Assembly (NCBI GenBank): GCA_013140695.1 | Contig: JABFSI010000013.1 | Location: forward strand, 1 to 39,204 | Source: Sideroxydans sp. | GTDB lineage: Bacteria > Pseudomonadota > Gammaproteobacteria > Burkholderiales > Gallionellaceae | Length of the DNA stretch: 39,204 nt | Reading direction: 5' to 3' | Shown: positions 16,539-25,023 of the stretch, in pieces | Layout of the letters: each line of letters opens with the position of its first letter | How positions within the stretch are numbered: the stretch's first letter is position 1 | Translations under genes and position numbers: made by a program | Notes under the pieces: generated by a model | Told to the model about the DNA's origin: nothing | The model's input: only the letters and a program-made list of their open reading frames with translations | Database searches by the model: none

Positions 16539-17360
16539 CTAGCGCGGATAATAAAGTTGGTAGTACCAGGCATAGGCGCTTTCGATCTGAGCCTGGATGC
16601 GCGGCGGAATGTCGTGTTGTTTGGGTGCGGTAATCCGGGTGTGCTGGGTATGCCGATATTTCATGCGATAGTGGCTGTCGCTCTCGATCGGGCCGACGCT
16701 CAGGCACTCTGGATCGACCTCAATAGCGGGTAGCCCCAGCCACTGGAACAGCTGTTTCATGGTGGTGACAGGCTGGGTCATCAGGTCCTCAAAGCGTAGA
16801 AAGTAGAGTCGATCTTTCACGGCCTGTGGCAGGTCGGCGACAGCATGAATAGAGATCAGCGGCGCACCGATGACTTTGTCATTGGCGAAGAATTGATCCG
16901 CACGGCCGAATCGGTCAAAGTCGGCTAGGTGGTCGATAAAGTCGAGCAGCAGGGTCTTTTGGTGCTGGGCCTCGATAGAGCCGTAGATTTGCCCCAGATC
17001 GCGCAGGCAGACGATGAGCTTGGCTTCCGGCGCCAGAGTCAGCAACAGTTCGACGCAATGCAGCCAGGCGCGGTTTTTGTCCACCACGGCTTGCTTGCCT
17101 GATGCATCGCGATGCCAGCCACGCAAGAATCCTTCCATACCACCTTGCAAGTGACCGTAGGCGGCCTCAAAACCGTTATCCAGTTGGGCCAGCATGAACT
17201 GGTCATCACTGACCATGCGGCGCAACCCAAGCAGCATATTGCACAGCGGCGAGCTATATCCTTCGCAGTGGATGTCCGGATGCATGGACAGCAGTTGACA
17301 CAACAGAGTAGATCCCGCGCGAGGCAGGCCGGTGACACCAACAAAAGATGGAATAGACAT
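16539..17360 (-). CDS. PAPS-dependent sulfotransferase, tyrosylprotein-sulfotransferase-like
   Basis: This 273-residue protein begins with the 5'-phosphosulfate loop GLPRAGSTLL (residues 11-20). HPDIHCEG follows, recalling the HPDVRCGE segment of tyrosylprotein sulfotransferases that carries the catalytic Glu. The 3'-phosphate motif LIVCLRDLGQIYGSI lies in mid-protein, and a late RFEDLM stretch is usual in the Sulfotransfer_3 group. It has no signal peptide or membrane segment, so it should act in the cytoplasm on proteins or glycans before export. It starts 7 nt after the APS kinase stop, whose TAG is part of its ribosome binding site (TAGGA). That kinase makes its donor, PAPS. Lying between two TpsA genes on their strand, it most likely modifies TpsA; this substrate is inferred. 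Confidence 0.85.
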   Translation of the reverse strand: MSIPSFVGVTGLPRAGSTLLCQLLSMHPDIHCEGYSSPLCNMLLGLRRMVSDDQFMLAQLDNGFEAAYGHLQGGMEGFLRGWHRDASGKQAVVDKNRAWLHCVELLLTLAPEAKLIVCLRDLGQIYGSIEAQHQKTLLLDFIDHLADFDRFGRADQFFANDKVIGAPLISIHAVADLPQAVKDRLYFLRFEDLMTQPVTTMKQLFQWLGLPAIEVDPECLSVGPIESDSHYRMKYRHTQHTRITAPKQHDIPPRIQAQIESAYAWYYQLYYPR

Positions 17361-17367
17361 AGCAATC

Positions 17368-17838
17368 CTACTGACTAAAATTGTAATTTGATGGCGAAGC
17401 CAGCTTAACTGCGGCTATCGATTTTTCTATGTTGAGTACTAGGCGAATGCATTCTTCCTCATGCGGTTTCCAACTGGTAATAAGGTAATCTACTTCGTTG
17501 GGGGGGACAAAAAGGCGGTTGGTGTCTTCGTACCGACTCACCTTGATGGTATCGAGCCAGATGGTGAAGCATGGGCCAAAGGCCGCGCGCGTTTCTTCCG
17601 TGGGGCAAACGAAGTCTGCAATAGCATGCTTGCCCGTGGCATTGGCAACATCACACAACGCCCCCATGCGGCGCGCCTGTTCGATACGATCAGCCAAAGA
17701 AAACCCCAGGTCCTTGCTAATGGTATGACGCACAACATCCGCATTAAAGTGCGTGGCATCAAGCAAGTATGCCAATTGGAGTGCAAGATGCGTTTTGCCA
17801 GAACCTGGCAAGCCCATGATGAGGATTTTGAAAGGCAT
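17368..17838 (-). CDS. Adenylylsulfate (APS) kinase-like protein, supplies PAPS
   Basis: The 156-residue protein carries a Walker A loop, GLPGSGKTHLA, at residues 9-19. Next comes FNADVVRHTISKDLGFSLADR, the APS-kinase signature (compare DGDNVRHxLNxDLGFSxxDR in CysC), then IADFVCPTEETR, which corresponds to the FISPxxxxR segment. The closing DTNRLFVPP also fits this family. It should phosphorylate APS to PAPS with ATP in the cytoplasm. It is shorter than CysC (about 200 aa) and belongs to a divergent branch. The start is 3 nt after the tpsA2 stop, which implies translational coupling, and the sulfotransferase follows after 7 nt. No sulfate-assimilation genes are nearby, so a dedicated role in sulfation is more likely than cysteine synthesis. 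Confidence 0.85.
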   Translation of the reverse strand: MPFKILIMGLPGSGKTHLALQLAYLLDATHFNADVVRHTISKDLGFSLADRIEQARRMGALCDVANATGKHAIADFVCPTEETRAAFGPCFTIWLDTIKVSRYEDTNRLFVPPNEVDYLITSWKPHEEECIRLVLNIEKSIAAVKLASPSNYNFSQ

Positions 17839-17841
17839 GGT

Positions 17842-20800
17842 TTACTCGGCTAAATGTTTACTGTCTAGTGTAGCTAAATGGTTAGTGTTGAGTGTGGAAA
17901 GGACTGCTTCAGCCTTTGGCATAAGGATACCATCATCAACAATGTTAATGGAAAGCAATAAGTTATTAATGGAAACCATAGGGTCAGTCTCTAGGGTGAT
18001 AGCAACTGTGCCGCCGTTACTGGGAGTTTGCTGCGTATACGCAAGCACACCTTTGTACGTGAGTAACTGGGTAGTGTCCAAAGTTGTGTCAATCACAGGA
18101 ACTGCAGCAATATCAGCCGTGGTGCTGGCCTGATCGGTGATGCTGTAGTTACCCACATCAGCACCGCTGTAGCTGCTGCTGAGCAGCACAGTCTTGCCGG
18201 TGGCTACACTGGCGTCGGTGAAAGTGCCGGTGGCGCTCACCACAACCGAATCGCCACTGACCAAGCCGCTGTAGCTGGTAGCTGCCGTGCTCACTGTAGC
18301 GACGGTGTTGCCGTCATAGACCTTGTTGCTGGCAGTGATGCCAGAAACAGAAACCGCTTTAGCAGAGATATCAGCGCTCAAGCCTGTTTGTTGGACGAGG
18401 TTGTAGTTACTCGCATCGGTGCCGCTCAAGGTGTTGCCGCTCACGGTAACGGCTTTGGCAGTGCCTGCGTTTTTGTCAACGAATGCACCCGTTGCAGTGC
18501 CGCTGATACTGACGCTGTCTGCGCCAAAGGCGCTGACAGCCGCCGTACCAGTCAGGATTGCTGCCGTCGTGGCGTCGTAGGTCTTGTTACTGGCAGACAG
18601 CCCAGTGACGGTCAAGTCGGCCTTGCTGATGTTCGCCGTGATGCCAATTTGCTGACCCACGTCGTAGTTGCCTGCATCAACACCACTCAGACTCAGACCG
18701 ATGACGTTGACTGCCTTGGTCGTGCCCACATTTTTATCTGCAAATGCACCCACTGCCGTACCACTGACACTCACGCTATCTGAGCCCAAAGCTGTGACCG
18801 AAGCGGTGCCAGTTAGACTGGCTGTGGTCGTGGCGTCGTAGGTTTTGTCGCTGGCAGACAGGCCTGTGATGGCGATGTTGGCTTTGGCGATGTCAGCGGT
18901 GATGCCAGTTTGCTGGTCCACGTTGTAGTTGCCCGCATCGACCCCGGAGAGGCTCAAGCCAGCAACGGTAACAGCCTTGCCCGTGCCCACATTCTTGTCC
19001 GCAAAAGTACCCACAGCCGTGCCGCTGACGTTCACAATGTCAGAGCCCAAGGCAGCGACGGATGCAACGCCACTCAAGGTGGCGTTGGTTGTGGCATCGT
19101 AGGTCTTGCTATCGGCAGACAGACCTGTGATGGCGATGTTGGCTTTGCTGATGTTGGCGCTCGTCGTTGCCTGATCGGTTATGAGGTAATTGCCCAGATC
19201 GGCCCCGCTGTAGTTGCTGGAGAGCGTAACAGTCTTTCCGTTAGCGGCGTTCTTGTCGGAGAACGTCCCAGTAGTGCTGATGTTCACCGTGTCACCGGAA
19301 ACAAGACCGGCAATGCTTGCGCCGCTGGTGCTCACCGTGGCGCTGGTGTCGCCATCATAGGTCTTATCTCTGGCAGTGATGCCGGAAACCGAGACCGATT
19401 TCTTGGCCACTGTTACCGCGCCATCGACGTAGGTGATGTCATAACCTTGCTGGTTGGAATACAGGCCGCTCGCTGTGGAAGTGCGGATGCCAGCGTTCTT
19501 GCTATCCAACGTAATGACAGCCGTGCCTAGCAGATTGCTATTGGTGGTGGTGGAATAACTCACGCCAAAGCTGTTGGTGTTGCCATCGTAAGTCTTGTTA
19601 CCGCTGTCAGCGGTAACGGTGAGCGCGGTGAGAAAGCTACGCAGCAAGGGGCCTCTCTGTCCGTCATAAATGCGCCACACCGAGGAACTGCCGCCTGTAG
19701 TGGCGATGTCCCAGCCGCTGAAATTGCTGGCCTGTGTCCATTGGCTACCAGCAATGCCGGTGACGCCGCTACTTGATCCGTTACCTATGCCGTTCAGGCT
19801 GCTGTTGACGCCGTTATCCCAGAAGTTGCTGGTGTAGGTTCCGCTATTGTCGTGTCCGACCAATCCTCCAACGTCGATGTTACCGCTGACGAGCCCCCCC
19901 TTGGCGTAGCTGTTACTGATACTGCCGTTGGCTACTCCCACCAGTCCGCCGATGCTAGAGTTTCCGCTGACGGCTCCCGTGGCGTAGCTGTTGCTGCTCC
20001 AGCCGTACCCCACCAGCCCGCCGACGTAGTTGCTTCCGCTGACGTCCCCTGTAGCGTAGCTGTTGCTGATCGTGCTGCCAGATAAGCTGCTCCCCGCTAG
20101 CCCGCCGACGAAGTTGTTGCTGCTCGTCACGCTGCCAGTGGCATAGCTGTTGCTGATCGTGCTGATGGTGCTGCACCCCACCAGTCCGCCGACGCGTTTG
20201 CCGCCCGTGATGCTGCTGGCGGCGTAGCTGTTGCTGATCGTGCTGTTGAAGTAGCCGTATCCCACCAGCCCGCCGATATAATTGTTACTGCCCGCGACGC
20301 TGCCAGTGACGTAACTGTTGCTGATGGTGCTGCCACGACCGTATCCCACCAGTCCGCCGACGTAAGAATTCCCCTGAATAGAGGCATTCATCACGCCTAC
20401 ATTGCGCAAATTTGCGCCGAAGCTTTTGCCGAATAAACCGACATAGTTCGTACTGCCGCGATTGATGGTGATGTTACTCACCGCATGGCCCAGGCCATCG
20501 AATTTGCCCGTGAATGCGCTGCTGCTGTTGCCGATGGGGCTAAAACCAGCAGCGCCGTTCCAACTGGATGTTGCCGTGGCGTCAACGTTGGCACCCAGCA
20601 CATAGTTGCCGGAGAGGTTGCCGGAGATGCCCTGCAAATCTGTGCCCGTGGTGCTACCTGCGTTGCCAAGACTGGTGATAACGGTGTAGTTGGTCACTGC
20701 GCCATCACTGCCCAGCTTGGTGGAGAAGTTGTTACCAGCTTGCAGATTGATGCGTCCTGTGAAACCAGTACTCGTTAGGCCGAAGTCGTAGGTGGATGTA

Positions 20801-22134
20801 TTACCCGCATTCACCGTGCCCTGACCATATTCCAGCGCCACTTTGCTGCTGGTGCCGCTGCCGGTAATATCGGCCAGGACGTGGATGTTGCGGTCGGCGT
20901 GCAGCGTCAGGGTGTTGTTGGCGCTCCAGCTCACGTTGTCTTTGACGAAGATGTCGCCATTACCGGTGGTGGCCCCGTTGGCGCTCTGGATGGTGACGCT
21001 GTTGTTGCCAAGCTGGCTGCCCAGCGTGGCGCCGGAGATGTCGCCGCCCGATGCGGCGATGGTGAAGTCGTTGGGGTCGATCAGCCACGAGCCAGTGAGC
21101 CCGTGGGTGGATGCTGTGGTGATGTGAACGTCATCGGCCACCTTGACATGGGCCGCACTGGTTTCGATGAAGCCGCCGTTGCCAGTAGTGGATGCACTGG
21201 CATCCAGCGTGCCACCTACATTGACCGTGCCCACTTGCATATCACCGATGAGCTTGATGGTGCCGTTGATGTTCTGGATGGTGTGGGCTTGTATGACGCC
21301 GGTATTGTTGACTACTGCTGTGCTTAGCGCATCGGCGGCCTTGGCCGACATGAAGACCTGACCACCGTCGGCGACGATGAGTTGTTTATTATCGACCAAG
21401 GCTTTGAGTGCGCCTTGGTCGATGTTGAAGCTCAGCAGCGAGCCGTTATTGATTTGCAACGTGACCTTATCACCAGCAGCCAGCAGCGCTGTGCCTAGCC
21501 GGGCGGAGATGACGCCTTCGTTGCGCACCTCTGGTGCCAGCAGGGCGATGTAGCCGCCATCTGTTGCGGTAAGCGTGCCTTGGTTGACCACGCTGGCATT
21601 GCTGCCGTTGCCGCTGAAGCTGTACTTACCTGCCATGAAGTCGGTATTGCTCAGATTCTGCGTGGTGGCAACGAGGCCACCTACATTGACTTGCGAGCCC
21701 TGCCCAAACAATACGCCATTGGGGTTGAGGATGAACACCTGTCCGTTGGCGCTTAAGCTGCCGAGGATTTGGCTAGCGTCTTGCCCGACCACGCGGTTGA
21801 GTGCAATGGAGGAGGCGTTGGGCTGATTGAAGCGTACCAATTCGTTGGCGGCTATGCCGAAGCTTTGCCAGTTGATGGCGAGGTTCTGGCTACCTTGGTT
21901 GATGGTGGTGTTACTGCCGCTGGCCGTGATATTGCCGCTACCGGCAGTGATCTGGCCGCCCGTGGGTGCCGCTAGCGCGAAACCGAAAACCAGTACACTG
22001 CCAGTCAGCGCTACCGCGCCAACGATGCGGCTCTTGCGTCCAGAGCTGGTTTTGCCTCGGCCTTTGACGTTCTCGGCAACGGCAACCCAGGCATTGGTAA
22101 TGTGGCTCCATATCAGACGGTAGATGTGATTCAT
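17842..22134 (-). CDS. Second TpsA exoprotein (1430 aa) with GLUG and YDG repeats
   Basis: This shorter paralogue has the same ESPR signal peptide and TPS domain as the giant TpsA; residues 1-485 are the same in both. It continues with one GLUG array (about 555-770, some 7 units), one YDG/MBG array (about 838-1338, 6 units) and a 92-residue tail without a membrane anchor. The tail holds SINIVDDGILMP, matching SIRIVNNGIRFP in the tail of the large protein. The APS kinase gene begins 3 nt after its stop. Upstream, 172 bp separate it from the divergent response-regulator gene. It probably uses the same TpsB, as no second transporter gene is seen. It may be an adhesin or a matrix protein. Confidence 0.93.
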   Translation of the reverse strand: MNHIYRLIWSHITNAWVAVAENVKGRGKTSSGRKSRIVGAVALTGSVLVFGFALAAPTGGQITAGSGNITASGSNTTINQGSQNLAINWQSFGIAANELVRFNQPNASSIALNRVVGQDASQILGSLSANGQVFILNPNGVLFGQGSQVNVGGLVATTQNLSNTDFMAGKYSFSGNGSNASVVNQGTLTATDGGYIALLAPEVRNEGVISARLGTALLAAGDKVTLQINNGSLLSFNIDQGALKALVDNKQLIVADGGQVFMSAKAADALSTAVVNNTGVIQAHTIQNINGTIKLIGDMQVGTVNVGGTLDASASTTGNGGFIETSAAHVKVADDVHITTASTHGLTGSWLIDPNDFTIAASGGDISGATLGSQLGNNSVTIQSANGATTGNGDIFVKDNVSWSANNTLTLHADRNIHVLADITGSGTSSKVALEYGQGTVNAGNTSTYDFGLTSTGFTGRINLQAGNNFSTKLGSDGAVTNYTVITSLGNAGSTTGTDLQGISGNLSGNYVLGANVDATATSSWNGAAGFSPIGNSSSAFTGKFDGLGHAVSNITINRGSTNYVGLFGKSFGANLRNVGVMNASIQGNSYVGGLVGYGRGSTISNSYVTGSVAGSNNYIGGLVGYGYFNSTISNSYAASSITGGKRVGGLVGCSTISTISNSYATGSVTSSNNFVGGLAGSSLSGSTISNSYATGDVSGSNYVGGLVGYGWSSNSYATGAVSGNSSIGGLVGVANGSISNSYAKGGLVSGNIDVGGLVGHDNSGTYTSNFWDNGVNSSLNGIGNGSSSGVTGIAGSQWTQASNFSGWDIATTGGSSSVWRIYDGQRGPLLRSFLTALTVTADSGNKTYDGNTNSFGVSYSTTTNSNLLGTAVITLDSKNAGIRTSTASGLYSNQQGYDITYVDGAVTVAKKSVSVSGITARDKTYDGDTSATVSTSGASIAGLVSGDTVNISTTGTFSDKNAANGKTVTLSSNYSGADLGNYLITDQATTSANISKANIAITGLSADSKTYDATTNATLSGVASVAALGSDIVNVSGTAVGTFADKNVGTGKAVTVAGLSLSGVDAGNYNVDQQTGITADIAKANIAITGLSASDKTYDATTTASLTGTASVTALGSDSVSVSGTAVGAFADKNVGTTKAVNVIGLSLSGVDAGNYDVGQQIGITANISKADLTVTGLSASNKTYDATTAAILTGTAAVSAFGADSVSISGTATGAFVDKNAGTAKAVTVSGNTLSGTDASNYNLVQQTGLSADISAKAVSVSGITASNKVYDGNTVATVSTAATSYSGLVSGDSVVVSATGTFTDASVATGKTVLLSSSYSGADVGNYSITDQASTTADIAAVPVIDTTLDTTQLLTYKGVLAYTQQTPSNGGTVAITLETDPMVSINNLLLSINIVDDGILMPKAEAVLSTLNTNHLATLDSKHLAE

Positions 22135-22211
22135 GGCTTTGCTCAGAGGATTTTTATACCGCGATATTAATCAAATGAACGTAGTTCGTATGTCCCCTGA
22201 ACTGAGGACAA
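20678..22211 (-). repeat. 1534-bp duplicated segment, copy in tpsA2
   Basis: This is the partner of 14897-16430. It includes codons 1-485 of tpsA2 and 77 bp in front of the start. Beyond 22211 the sequence leads into the promoter region shared with the response regulator and differs from the tpsA1 leader. The decamer GGTTCGTTGT (minus strand) next to the junction also occurs about 90 bp further upstream of tpsA1, hinting at an insertion or deletion there. Confidence 0.9.
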
Positions 22212-22218
22212 CGAACCG

Positions 22219-22249
22219 TTGAATTTCATGGGATTATATTTGCTATAAT
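22219..22249 (+). promoter_or_regulatory. Probable promoter of the response-regulator/kinase operon
   Basis: TGCTATAAT at 22241-22249 is a perfect extended -10 element. TTGAAT at 22219-22224 could be a -35 box, although the 19-bp spacer is long, which the extended -10 can offset. The response-regulator ATG follows 58 bp later, behind AAGGA. The stretch lies between two divergent genes and may overlap regulatory sites for tpsA2. Confidence 0.5.
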
Positions 22250-22306
22250 TGCTCCCACCTTAATCGTTGGAACAATCTGTCACATCATTACCCAAGGATT
22301 GGATTT

Positions 22307-22993
22307 ATGCTTAAAGCACCGCAATCTTCCACAATACGCGTTGCGTTGGTTGAAGATGATGTTCACTTTCAGAATGCCTTGAAAACGGCGATTCAGCCTG
22401 CCCCTGACATGCTGCTGCAACATGTGGTTGGTACCATGGCATTGGGATTACAATTGCTGGCGGAGATCCCAACAGACGTACTGCTGGTCGATCTTGGCCT
22501 GCCTGATGGTTCCGGTATTGATGTGATCCGAGATGCACATGCAAAATGGCCAAACTGCAACATTATGGTGAGCACCACGTTCGGCGACGAACAGCACGTG
22601 ATGCAGTCGCTGGAGGCTGGTGCCTCTGGCTATTTGCTCAAGGATAGTGAACCGGAAAATATGCTGGACGAAATACGCAGTCTGCATGCCGGCGGCAGCC
22701 CTATCAGCCCGATGATCGCTCGGCAGATTCTGATGCGATTTCGTCACAATGATTCGTCTACAGACACGCCTGCTAAGCCGATTGCCAATAAACCGCGAGC
22801 TTCCTTGTCCACACGTGAGCAAGAGGTTTTGGAATATATTACCAAAGGCTTTACCTCGGATGAAATCGCCGCTTTGATCTCTGTCTCGCGCCACACAGTT
22901 CCAACCTATGTACGACGCATTTATGCAAAACTAGAAGTGAACTCTAAAACTGAAGCAATTTATGAAGCTCGTAATCAAGGATTGCTGGTCTAA
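22307..22993 (+). CDS. NarL/FixJ-type response regulator with LuxR DNA-binding domain
   Basis: This 228-residue protein has a receiver domain (about 10-125) with the acidic pocket VEDD, the phospho-acceptor Asp62 in LLVDLGLPDG and a Lys in GYLLKDSE. A LuxR-type helix-turn-helix is at about 160-225 (LSTREQEVLEYITKGFTSDEIAALISVSRHTVPTYVRRIYAKL). ATG 22307 has AAGGA 8 nt upstream. The kinase gene follows after 21 nt, so the two form an operon. It is divergent from the tpsA2 gene over 172 bp, so control of the TPS-sulfation operon is the natural inference. The TVPTYV in the recognition helix replaces the more common TVKTHV. Confidence 0.93.
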   Translation: MLKAPQSSTIRVALVEDDVHFQNALKTAIQPAPDMLLQHVVGTMALGLQLLAEIPTDVLLVDLGLPDGSGIDVIRDAHAKWPNCNIMVSTTFGDEQHVMQSLEAGASGYLLKDSEPENMLDEIRSLHAGGSPISPMIARQILMRFRHNDSSTDTPAKPIANKPRASLSTREQEVLEYITKGFTSDEIAALISVSRHTVPTYVRRIYAKLEVNSKTEAIYEARNQGLLV

Positions 22994-23014
22994 TAGCTTG
23001 GCAAACCCTCCAGA

Positions 23015-24934
23015 ATGAATAGGCACAACCCTTACTGGTGTCTGATACACCTGTTATTGTGCGGCTTGTGCCTGCTATCAGCCGATACTTTTGCTGCAGA
23101 CAAAGTACTAGATACAAACCATCCTGATCAGGATGAGGTTTCGCTGACCGAGTACTTCGCTATCCTTGAAGATCCTGGTCTGTCGCTGACGCTGGCCGAT
23201 GTGCAAAGGCCCGACACGGCAAACCGCTTTAAGGCTGACCAAACATCGGCAACGGCACTCAATTATGGCTACACCGATTCGGCCTACTGGTTGCGGCTGT
23301 CCCTGAACAACACAGGCGATCACCCAGTTGAACGTATGCTGGAAATTGCCCATTGGGGGCTTGCCAATATTCAGTTTTACCAACCGGATGCAGCCGGGTC
23401 TTATCGGTCCGTGACCACGGGGGCTGTCTTGCCTTTTGCAACACGTCCCTATTCCAATCACAACTTCGTCTTTCCAATAGCCTTGCCAGCGCGCTCCAGC
23501 CAAGTGGTTTACCTAAGGATCAAATCTTTTCCGACCGTCATCCCGGCACGGATGTGGACCCCGCAAGCTTTTCATGTGTATGAGCGCAATTATTATCTCG
23601 GCCAGGCTTGGTACTTTGGCATGGCGATGGCCATAGGCGTATTTAACTTGTTGCTCTTTTTGGCACTGCGAGAGGCCATCTACCTGCAGTATGTCAGCTT
23701 CATCTCCTGCATGGCATTTACGCTAGCTGCCCAAAATGGGCTGATCAAAGAGTTTCTGCCGTTTGATTCTTATACCTGGTCAAACATATCGGTTAATGTC
23801 GGCGCTTCTCTTACGATTGCCGCCGTACTGCCTTTCACACGCAGCATGCTCAATACGAGAGAGTTTCTTCCACGGCTTGATCGATTGCTGAAGATACTCA
23901 CGGGCATCCTTCTGCTCAGTGTGATAGCAGTTGCCGTTTCCTTGGAAACCTTTAGCAAACCGCTCATGCTGCTTTACTTGTCCTCGGCAATGCTGATTCT
24001 GGGGACGGGTGTGTTCTGCGCCATACAACGACAACGCAGCTCCTATTTTTTTGTGTTGGCGTTTTCGCTGACGATTTTAGGTGGAATAATATTCCTCTTA
24101 AGGGGGTTGGGACTGTTGCCCAGCAATGCATTTACCTTTAACGGCATTCAGATCGGGTCAGCTCTTGAAATGCTGCTGCTGGCCTTTGCCCTGGCCGATC
24201 GGTTTGCCGTAATTCGCCGCAAGGCGATTGATGATGTAAAGCAGGTCAATATCAACCTCGAACAGCGCTTGCAGGCTCGCGAAGCCGAGTTGGCAGCTAG
24301 CTACGGGCAACGGCGCGAGATCGAACAGCGCCAGATGCTAAGCCAAGAGCGGCAGCGCCTGATGCAGGATATGCATGATGGCTTGGGCTCATCGCTAACA
24401 AGTGCACTACGGGTGGTTGAATACGGGAGCATGGACGAAGCTGAAGTGGCTCAGATGCTCAAAGGATGTATCGACGATCTCAAGCTAGCGATCGACTCTA
24501 TGGAGCAGGTGGATGCCGATTTGCTGCTGTTGCTCGCTACTTTGCGTTATCGACTAGGGCCTCGCTTGGAGCGTTCAGGCATCGCGTTACGCTGGGAAGT
24601 TACAAACGTACCTAAACTTGATTGGCTCGACCCGAAAAATGCACTGCATATCCTGCGTATTTTGCAAGAGGCCTTAACCAACATCATCAAACACACTCAT
24701 GCCACAGAAATACGCGTCGCAACCAAAGCAGAAGCCGATTACGTGGCAGTGACGATTACCGACAACGGGCACGGCTTTGCTGTAGAAAGCGCGTTGAAGA
24801 GTGGTGGCAAGGGGTTGTCCAACCAGATGAGCCGCGCGGAAGCAATCGGCGCTACGGTGAAATGGGATTCGGGCGATACGGGCACCTGTTTCACATTGCG
24901 GTTGCCGCTCAAACGAAAGCAGACAACCAAATGA
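23015..24934 (+). CDS. 7TMR-DISM sensor histidine kinase (HisKA_3 type), partner of the NarL-type regulator
   Basis: The 639-residue protein has a signal peptide (ending near Ala27). A 7TMR-DISM extracellular domain (about 45-170; SAYWLRLSLNNTGDHPVERMLEI) follows, then seven transmembrane helices (about 190-400) and a coiled coil rich in Glu/Arg/Gln. The dimerisation box has His454 in MQDMHDGLGSSL. The GHKL ATPase shows an N-box EALTNIIKHTHA, then DNGHGF and GGKGLSNQMSRA. The extracellular domain is a jelly-roll predicted to bind carbohydrates, so an external sugar or polysaccharide may be the signal. It phosphorylates the regulator encoded 21 nt upstream. Its last codons overlap an ATG in the TonB-receptor frame, so the receptor is probably in the same transcript. 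Confidence 0.92.
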   Translation: MNRHNPYWCLIHLLLCGLCLLSADTFAADKVLDTNHPDQDEVSLTEYFAILEDPGLSLTLADVQRPDTANRFKADQTSATALNYGYTDSAYWLRLSLNNTGDHPVERMLEIAHWGLANIQFYQPDAAGSYRSVTTGAVLPFATRPYSNHNFVFPIALPARSSQVVYLRIKSFPTVIPARMWTPQAFHVYERNYYLGQAWYFGMAMAIGVFNLLLFLALREAIYLQYVSFISCMAFTLAAQNGLIKEFLPFDSYTWSNISVNVGASLTIAAVLPFTRSMLNTREFLPRLDRLLKILTGILLLSVIAVAVSLETFSKPLMLLYLSSAMLILGTGVFCAIQRQRSSYFFVLAFSLTILGGIIFLLRGLGLLPSNAFTFNGIQIGSALEMLLLAFALADRFAVIRRKAIDDVKQVNINLEQRLQAREAELAASYGQRREIEQRQMLSQERQRLMQDMHDGLGSSLTSALRVVEYGSMDEAEVAQMLKGCIDDLKLAIDSMEQVDADLLLLLATLRYRLGPRLERSGIALRWEVTNVPKLDWLDPKNALHILRILQEALTNIIKHTHATEIRVATKAEADYVAVTITDNGHGFAVESALKSGGKGLSNQMSRAEAIGATVKWDSGDTGTCFTLRLPLKRKQTTK

Positions 24935-25023
24935 CTGCTATGATCTTAGTTGATTCATTAGGTCATCATACCAGCGCATTTTTCTCACGGATTTTGCGTG
25001 TTAACATTGACGAGAAATCAAAA

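Noticed and set aside
17842..22134. tpsA2 as a truncated pseudogene copy of tpsA1
   Set aside because: It is open from ESPR to a proper tail, has its own GLUG/YDG arrays and shares the C-terminal motif, so it is a complete protein.
24622..25023. N-terminal extension of the TonB-receptor frame
   Set aside because: It overlaps the kinase gene, has no ribosome binding site and lies before an evident signal peptide.
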